DNA of 64,000 bases from Mya arenaria (lineage: Eukaryota; Mollusca; Bivalvia; Myida; Myidae), in NCBI RefSeq assembly GCF_026914265.1, contig NC_069125.1, forward strand, positions 63,415,479 through 63,479,478. The letters run 5' to 3'. Under the pieces are notes generated by a model that saw nothing but the letters and a program-made list of their open reading frames with translations, ran no database searches and was not told the origin of the DNA. Every line of letters begins with the position of its first letter. Position 1 is the first letter of the stretch. The position numbers and the translations under genes were made by a program. Shown here one piece after another: positions 57,101 to 64,000 of this stretch.

Positions 57101-58768
57101 TATTTACGTACTCATTCGCACCACTTTTGTGTTCTAGTAGAACTAGTAACATTTTATACTACCGTACAACAAAGGTTACACACTACTAAAAGATAGCTGA
57201 ACGTTTCAGATTGCACTGATAATTGAAGTTGTTTTCGAGTTATTCAAAATAATCCTATACAGAACCGAATAAATTGAATAGATTATTAATTCAAAATAAC
57301 ACTTCGCTAACAATATGTCAGCGAGTCAATTTTAAGTGATTGTTTTTTTTTTCCTTATTGAGGTCACGGTATTTCAGTCATCCAGTAGTCAATATCAACA
57401 TCTTGGACGATTTTTGTTTTGGCGACTCTACAAACTGAATGTCCAAATATGAAAGTATTTCCTTTTACGCACATTATTGTGGTTACCGGCCATCCATTAT
57501 AACGCAAGCCTTTTCAAAGTCCAATTTGCCATAATAAGGTTTGATTCAATGTAACCAAGTATAATATTGGTATCACTTCTAAGAGGGGTGATCACTAAGA
57601 AAGAAATTATGGATTTACTAAACTTACCAAAACATACATTGCATATCATGTTTTAAACCATGTACAGTCAAGATGAGTTGCGCCCGAACTTTTCAATCGA
57701 AGATGAAATTGCCTGCGTAAAATATAATAAAGCTGAAACAGCTCAATTGCGCATCATGATACTTTGACAATTGCGAAGATACTTATATTATTCTGTACTA
57801 ATGATAACATAAACTTTTCAAATAAGACAAAGTTATATCATTATGGAGTTATATCAGCATGATAATGATGTATGGACCACCCTACATGCAGTAACACGGC
57901 GAATTAAGATATGCACACAGGCGGTGTACAAACTCAGAAGGAAATTGTAAGATATTGCTTTTTATCGATTTCGTTTCGAAACACACACGGGTAATGAATT
58001 GCCAGTGGACATAATAAGTCAGTGTTTTGTCCCGAACTGATGTGGTGTGTCAGCTTATTTGGAAATAATTCTCTGAATCTAATACTATTTGAACGTTGAC
58101 CCACCTTGTATGTGACCTTTACCTTGAAGGTAAGTGTCTATAACTGTGCGCTCTACATCTTGTATGAATGTGGTTAAATAACTGTGTAAAATTATTTCAA
58201 AATCCTTCGATAATAGTAAGCGATATTGTACTGTCAAAAAATGTTTTTCTGATCTGTGATCCTAAATTATGAAATTGAACTTGATTAAAGGTGGCTTCTG
58301 GGACAAATAACAAAATGTGCGTCAAGTTTTGTTTTACTTCACCAAACGTATATTGCATGCATTTCTTTTATTTGGATAGTAATAATGCATTCACATTGTT
58401 TTTTAATATTTCGTTTTATACTTTTATTGTTGTAACGAAGTCTGTGATTCCCCGAGGAGTATACGACGAACCTGCCCTATACTAATGAGTCATTATAGTA
58501 AAATAAGAGGCTGATAGCTGTCACAGTGGTTCGAAGAACATGTTGCCTGATAAATACACAATTGAAACTTCTTCAAAACATTTAATGATTGAATATTATT
58601 TTCACGAGTATAAATAATATCTTATTAGTTGGTGATTCGACCACCTAAATACACGATACAAAGTGACAATATCACAGTTTACATAACAGTTCATGATGCC
58701 ATTCCTAACAATCACAATTTACAAGCAGTCTGTTATAGCTTTTGGCAGCACGATCACAACGAATGCAG
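57101..58768. other. Intergenic stretch between PTRH2 start and the PhyH gene 3' end
   Basis: No exon is supported. It should contain the PTRH2 promoter. TTTAAT at 58581-58586 reads ATTAAA on the minus strand and may be the PhyH gene polyadenylation signal. The 64-aa ORF at 58291 shows no recognisable family. Confidence 0.6.
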
Positions 58769-61700
58769 CTATTGTTGCTGTTGTTCTTGTTGCTGTTGTT
58801 TTTCTTTCTCGCGCTGCTCTTTGAAGAACTGCTCAGTGTGGATGCTGGGGACGGCTACTTTCCAAGCGTCCATATGCGGTCCAGTCAGAAATGGGCTGAA
58901 CTCGTCGAGGTGGTCGCCCTGAGAAAAAAATCACGTAACTGAGTGTCAATAATTTCGCCAACGCCTTAATGGTATCTGTTCTTGCGCCACAGCATAACCA
59001 ATTTGAATTTCCTTGATCTATGAAACAAAACAAAGGTAACTGAAACACCATCCCTAAATGCATAACAAATACACTTGGCCGCTAGTGCATGTGATTACAG
59101 GCGCGTAGTTATGGCCAGTTTGAGATTTCGCAGATCGATGACGGACAGCATATTAACCCCTTCACCCCTACCGGCCACTTCGGTTTTTATTTCAAATTCG
59201 GTTCTTTTGACTATATGACAAAAACTTCGACCTGTCAAAATCTCATTACGCAACTGCGTATTTGCGTACAGTCAGCTACGCGCCTTGTATTAAAAATTGT
59301 CGTTGTTTAATATAATGTTATACATGTCAAGAATTGAAATGAAAGTTACACTGTCCACTTACCGACTTCTTTTCGACAAGTTTATCGATCTTTGAGTATC
59401 TGTCTTGGTTCCCATAAAAGTCCCAGTCAGGAATATTATCGGGCTTGGCGGGGGAGCGGAGCAGTATTCCCTTGCTCATACCGTAGAAACCCCATGGTCG
59501 GTTCGGGTCTTGGTACCTCAGGTCCATCGCAAACCGGATGTGGTCCGAACGATTCTGAATACTTTAATACATTATAAGAAGCTTGGAATGCTGTTAGAAT
59601 ATATGTATATCTCTTTGTTCAATAGGTTTAGAACATTAAACGAAATTACGGCACATATTAGATTCAATTTAATGAAGTTGATATCTCCTCTTTACATGCA
59701 CGGTCTAATAATATTACACTGAGAGACTTTAAAACTGAAACTTGTAAAAAAATCAAAATCAAAATTTGATAAAAGAAAACATGTACAGCCCATTTCTCAG
59801 TACACGTGTACCACGGTCATCTGATTAGGCAATGATTAACCACATCCCTGTTGAATAATTAACTAATTGATTGATCGATTCGTTGACGTTTTTCAAGTAT
59901 AAAACACACTCAATATACTTTTTGCAATAAATGTTTACACCAGAATATACTAACTATTAGTACAAGTTAACTTATCACAATTCGAAAATTCATTTGGACT
60001 AAGAACTTAAAAACAGCTATAGTTGGTAACTGGACTTGAGTTTAGGGTAACAATCTAAGATGGTCCAATGAAAGCCCTCTTTTAGAGGTTATATATTTTT
60101 CAATAAAACAAATCTAACTGAAATAAATTCTTAAATAAAACAATTACAGAAATACTGTAGATCACAAATGTAAAGACTTGTAAGTAAACCACGATAACGT
60201 GAAGGTGGTTAACTTGAACTAAATTCCAGCAATCGGCTCTTCTATCAATCTATATTTGACTGCTGACCTGCGATGCGGGACCATGTTACTGAAGAAGATG
60301 ACGCCGCCCGCCTTCACGGGACACGTTATGAAGTCCTTCTCCGGGTCCACTCCTGCAAAATTAACATAGATGCATGTTGACCACCAAACATTAATGCTTG
60401 CGCTGAGACTGAAACTAAAACCGCCATCGATACAACGATCAGTTCATTCAATAAAAAATATTCACGAGGAATGGTTGGACAATACTAAAAGAAGGCAAAA
60501 CTCACAATGTTGATCATCATCATGGAAATATACGCATTGTGGTAATATAAATTCTAGCAAACCTCTGCAACCCACCAGCCCTCCGCTCACCTAGCCTGTT
60601 GACGAGTTCATCCTCTTTAATCATGAGGTAGAAGTTGTCACAACACTCATGGACGACAACCATACCCTTCCTTTGGCCTCCGCGCACAAACTGTAATGTC
60701 ACACATGCAGTGAGGGAAGAAAATCTATGCGTCTATGGGTGTCGGTCCCAATTGAGAGTATCATTTTTTGCTTGGTCGTAGGGTAACTTGCACAGAAAGA
60801 TGTAATCCTGGTTAGACCTACTCTTTCGCTTTAACATGCACCGATGTACAGCACTGTAACATGAGACCCCCGTGGATTTACCGTCCCTCCGGGAAGATTA
60901 GTTTCTTTAGTTGTAAGGCGGGGGATCGAACCTGCGACCCGTGGATTGAAAGTCAAGCATCTTACAAATAAACCTCAATCTTTCCGACACACTCTGCTCT
61001 TGCATTTGAAGTAATGGTCTTTGTCCTTCCAAAACTTTAAAGCTTATACACACACTATATCTCGTCTATATAAATCATCAAGTGCAAGATATATGCCTGA
61101 ATTGGAACACAAAAGAACCCATTATAAAATTAATTACTTTGCTTCATTAACATATACCTGCATGCAGCCATTTTCCTCCGTGGCGTCAACAAATGCGATC
61201 CATGCTGTGGCAATCAAAGACTTATAGCTCTCCAAGTCGAAGTACGCCGAATCTGGTGTAATGAAAATAGGATTTTTGTGTACGAGGGTTGTCTCAAAAT
61301 AACATTCAACTGATAAAAGGTATTATGCGAAGATTTATTGCAAAAACTTTGAAATATTTATAAGTGAAATTGTATTGACAATATTAGTTTCATTAATACA
61401 GTGTTACCCTGGTGCCAGGGAACGTCCGTCTCTTTATGGCTGGGAGTCTTAGGCCGGGTGTTCCATACGGGGCTAGCCCCTATCTCTGGCCCCACCAGCT
61501 GCTCGATGGCGTTAAGGAGCTTCTCGTTCTGGTACATCGCCTCGAACTCCTTAAGATTGATAGAGAGAAATATAAGATTATTTCAATGATTATTAAAAAT
61601 AAATAAATATAAGTTTTAAGATGTTTCTTAAGATAATGAATTATTTCTTTAATGACGCATTCCCCAAGTTCTAATTGGCGGATACTATAGTTATAACAAC

Positions 61701-62889
61701 TTCCTTGAAATGTTTGCAGCAACACCAGACGTGAGTAGCCAATCGGCCCGGCATTCGGAGCTCCTCGGCCATTTTATTGAAAACAACCTCGGATGTATTT
61801 GGACGGTTTACATACTCAAAAAAGTGGTACGTTTAAGTCCGCTGCAAGTAGATCGCGTAGTAATTTTATTTAGCAGTTAAACTTTGTGACTTAACTCTTG
61901 GAATTCTTAATTATGTTTGCAATAATTCAATTTAATGGCAATCAACTTAAACTTAGATCAATAAATACAACTCTAAAACACTACATTTAATTAATGATAT
62001 AATTCAAAATTTTACGAACTACTTCAACTGATGTACCTGCATACATCCGAGGTTGTTTTTGAAAAAAATGGCCGAGGAGTTCCGAATGTCGGCCCGGATC
62101 GCCTGTTGCACGTGTTGGCGCGTGTTACCCGTGCAAATTACTGAGGCCCAATGTTGCAATTAGTTTCGGCTTAATATAACACACCTACCGGCGTGAGTTT
62201 GCCGAGTTTCAGGAGCATGAGGACGGCTCCCGGCCATTCCTTCTCCAGTCGTATTAGCCGCTCACTCATGTTGCACTCCGAATATAGGTCTGAAAAATAT
62301 AAAACATTGAAGGGCTCAAGTCATTTACTTATATATCACTGCAATACAAAGGCATGTGTAAATGGTGTTTCAAGTACGTCTATTTGGTAAATAAAATGAC
62401 TATATGTGAATGGTTGTGTCAGATTGTATTAGTCAGAATCTATATTAATGGGAAATGTGTTTTACAACTTACTTTTTACTTTGCCAGTGTCATATAACTT
62501 TTGGGCTATGTTATCAATCAAACGGGCGAACGATTGCCGACATGGCTCTATTTCTTCCTCTGTGAAAAACCCTTCAACTACCGTAAAGCCCTGAAACCAT
62601 ATAGTCTGTATTCTTAGTTCGTATAAGAGACCGTGCAAGTCGGGTCGAGGGTTAGGTCGAAGTTTTTTAGATCCGATTTTTTTATTGATAGGTCAATATT
62701 TATTCAATAATGAGTGTTGATAAATTAAATTGCTTCAATGTGCAAACTAACCAACTATCCAGTTTTTACAATTGGCCCCAGTGCTCACTATTTCCAACAA
62801 AGCTGGTTTAAGCTTACCTGGTCGAAGTATTCCTGGACCTTCTCCAGGGGCAGCTGTCCGGGCTTTTTCTCTGTGGGCTGAGCAGGCAT
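58769..62889 (-). CDS. Phytanoyl-CoA dioxygenase (PhyH) family oxygenase
   Basis: Nine exons on the minus strand: 62889-62818, 62590-62473, 62289-62189, 61549-61408, 61252-61158, 60690-60591, 60352-60268, 59561-59363, 58918-58769 (TAG), 1062 nt, 353 aa, all phases consistent. The start MPAQPTEKKPGQLPLEKVQE follows a good CACCACCATGC context. The Fe(II)/2-oxoglutarate core includes DVPWHQDSAYFD (His-x-Asp iron ligands, about residues 143-145), FVDATEENGCMQ, GMVVVHECC, CPVKAGGVIFFSNMVPHRS (distal His, about 236) and NRSDHIRFAMDLRYQDPNRP (Arg for 2-oxoglutarate). Exon 8 starts at 59561 because only that acceptor keeps frame and yields HRSIQNRSD. The C-terminus ends in a Gln-rich tract of CAG/CAA codons. 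Family members hydroxylate diverse small molecules; the substrate cannot be told. A 5' UTR exon is likely, as TTGCTCTAG precedes the start. It need not be the phytanoyl-CoA enzyme itself. Confidence 0.9.
60840..60990 (-). repeat. tRNA-like SINE head in PhyH intron 5
   Basis: On the minus strand GTAAGATGCTTGACTTTCAA and GCAGGTTCGATCCCC form A- and B-box-like arms, with anticodon-loop CTTTCAA. The SINE body appears to run toward 60840. Ends are not defined. Confidence 0.5.
61744..62098. mobile_element. MITE family B, complete copy
   Basis: Inverted ends of about 50 bp: left CATTCGGAGCTCCTCGGCCA and GAAAACAACCTCGGATGTA; right TACATCCGAGGTTGTTTTTG and TGGCCGAGGAGTTCCGAATG. About 355 bp, non-coding, in the PhyH intron between exons 3 and 4. 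A partial relative lies at 40190-40320. Confidence 0.8.
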
Positions 62890-64000
62890 GGTGGTGAAAG
62901 GCCCAGGGTGGCACTCTCCTAGAGCAAAATGGGTAGAAATGGGAGTTCAGGCCATAGTGTAATTTATGGATTTTACGCAATTGGCAAATGAGTTCTACAG
63001 CGGTCACATTCCGACTGTTCAAACGAAAACCTAACAAATAGTATGGTGGAAACAGATGTGAGAACAAGTCTTATTTGCATCGCACCATTGCATGCCGATG
63101 AATCACTAAGTTACACTCATCAAACAGTTTCATCTTGATATGTCAACTTAACGGATACTGTCACACAGATATTTTGTCAATAACCTTTTATCGACAGTGA
63201 TTGCGTACGTAATGAACCAGTCAATTGTAACCACGGCCGCCCCCAAGGTGCGGGGGTGTATTGGGGATAGCCGGGGGAAATGGGCCGTGTTTTTACCTTT
63301 CAGGTGGCCCCGAAAAGCCTTTTGAATGGGGTGGTTTTGTTTTTTGCGCCAAAAATGGCCGGGAATGAGTCCCTGTGGTACGGGGTCATTTGTCGGGGAT
63401 TTTACCAGCAGTTTGTCCCCGCAGGACGGGGATCTTACCCGTGCTTGGCTGGACCGAAAGTCAAAGTCCCCGCTATTCCCCGGACGTGGGGGGGGGGCGT
63501 GGTTACAATTGACTGGTGCATAATGCTTTCACATGACGTCAAATGCATATAGTGATGGATTCCATGAATGAAGACCGGTGTAGGGAAGGATTTTGACCTC
63601 ATGACGGTAATGTTGGGAGGTAGTTATATTTGGTAGTTGGGGATTCGAATATCCGACTACCGTCTACCGTTGATTATGACCTCTGACTTCCGCGTGACTT
63701 TTCTTACGGTCCAACAAATGTAATAGTTTAAGATAGTATTAAATTTTATAAACGTAGTATCGCATAGCATAAGCGAATATTTTCACTTGTTCACATCAAG
63801 AACTTGACCATGGCGTAATGCCAACAAGAGAGCCGAGATGGTCCTAGCAGGCTCAGCAAGAAGTTTCATCGCTCTACATGTCATCGAGGAAACAATCTTG
63901 AAAAAGGTGAAGGACCACGAATATTGAAATATACATTAAACACTACTTTATTGTTACATTAACAAATCAACTCTCCGTTTTGGCAATAATGTTAAAATAG
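62890..64000. other. Upstream region of the PhyH gene
   Basis: It contains a probable 5' UTR exon edge near 62931, MITE family A copy 2 (63213-63520) and otherwise no supported gene to the end of the window. ORFs at 63280 and 63326 lie within the MITE and are incidental. Confidence 0.6.
63213..63520. mobile_element. MITE family A, copy 2
   Basis: A 308-bp element related to 34407-34702 along its length, sharing CCAGTCAATTGTAACCAC ends, CTTTCAGGTGGCC, CCCCGCAGGACG and GGACCGAAAGTCAAAGTC. It is flanked by TAA (63210-63212, 63521-63523). It sits 324 bp upstream of the PhyH start codon. Confidence 0.85.

Noticed and set aside
59361..59554. PhyH exon 8 starting at 59554 after CAG
   Set aside because: That acceptor breaks frame with exon 7. 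The acceptor seven bases upstream, giving a start at 59561, keeps frame and matches the family pattern HRSxxNxSD.

Overview
The window is eukaryotic nuclear DNA. Genes are broken into short exons with GT-AG introns, the sequence is AT-rich, and introns and intergenic stretches are packed with SINE-like, MITE-like and tandem repeats. The protein families and the repeat style (tRNA-Arg-headed SINE, small terminal-inverted-repeat elements, arrays of 140-150 bp units carrying AAGGTCAAGGTCA) suggest a mollusc, most likely a bivalve. That placement is inference. All gene models were assembled by hand by joining exons whose splice phases agree.

Layout. (1) 782-19225, plus strand: a 23-exon ankyrin-repeat gene, about 1170 aa, with an unrecognised N-terminal region of about 280 aa. 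Its introns hold a 42-bp minisatellite of about 67 copies (12320-15126) and a tandem array with perfect estrogen-response-element-type palindromes (7400-8795). (2) 19226-22693: intergenic. (3) 22694-34887, minus strand: MRPL44 (mitoribosome mL44), ten exons, one of only 50 nt that is needed to keep frame. (4) 34888-35105: a 218-bp divergent promoter region. (5) 35106-50004, plus strand: MRPL57 (mL63), three exons. Its 11.4-kb first intron contains a roughly 10-kb inverted-repeat structure (arms 35252-36872 and 43081-45215) enclosing a frameshifted SGNH/GDSL hydrolase gene. (6) 53377-57100, minus strand: PTRH2, the mitochondrial peptidyl-tRNA hydrolase. (7) 58769-62889, minus strand: a phytanoyl-CoA dioxygenase (PhyH) family Fe(II)/2-oxoglutarate oxygenase with a glutamine-rich tail.

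The three central genes all serve mitochondrial translation: two large-subunit proteins share a promoter region, and the next gene recycles peptidyl-tRNA. No reverse transcriptase or transposase ORF is visible, so the mobile elements here look non-autonomous or decayed.

The most interesting items are the intron-borne inverted-repeat structure with its SGNH gene, the ERE-bearing array, the minisatellite whose last unit supplies a splice acceptor, the phase-restoring 50-nt exon beside a minisatellite, and an exact 147-bp / 442-bp higher-order repeat at 26.2-27.6 kb.
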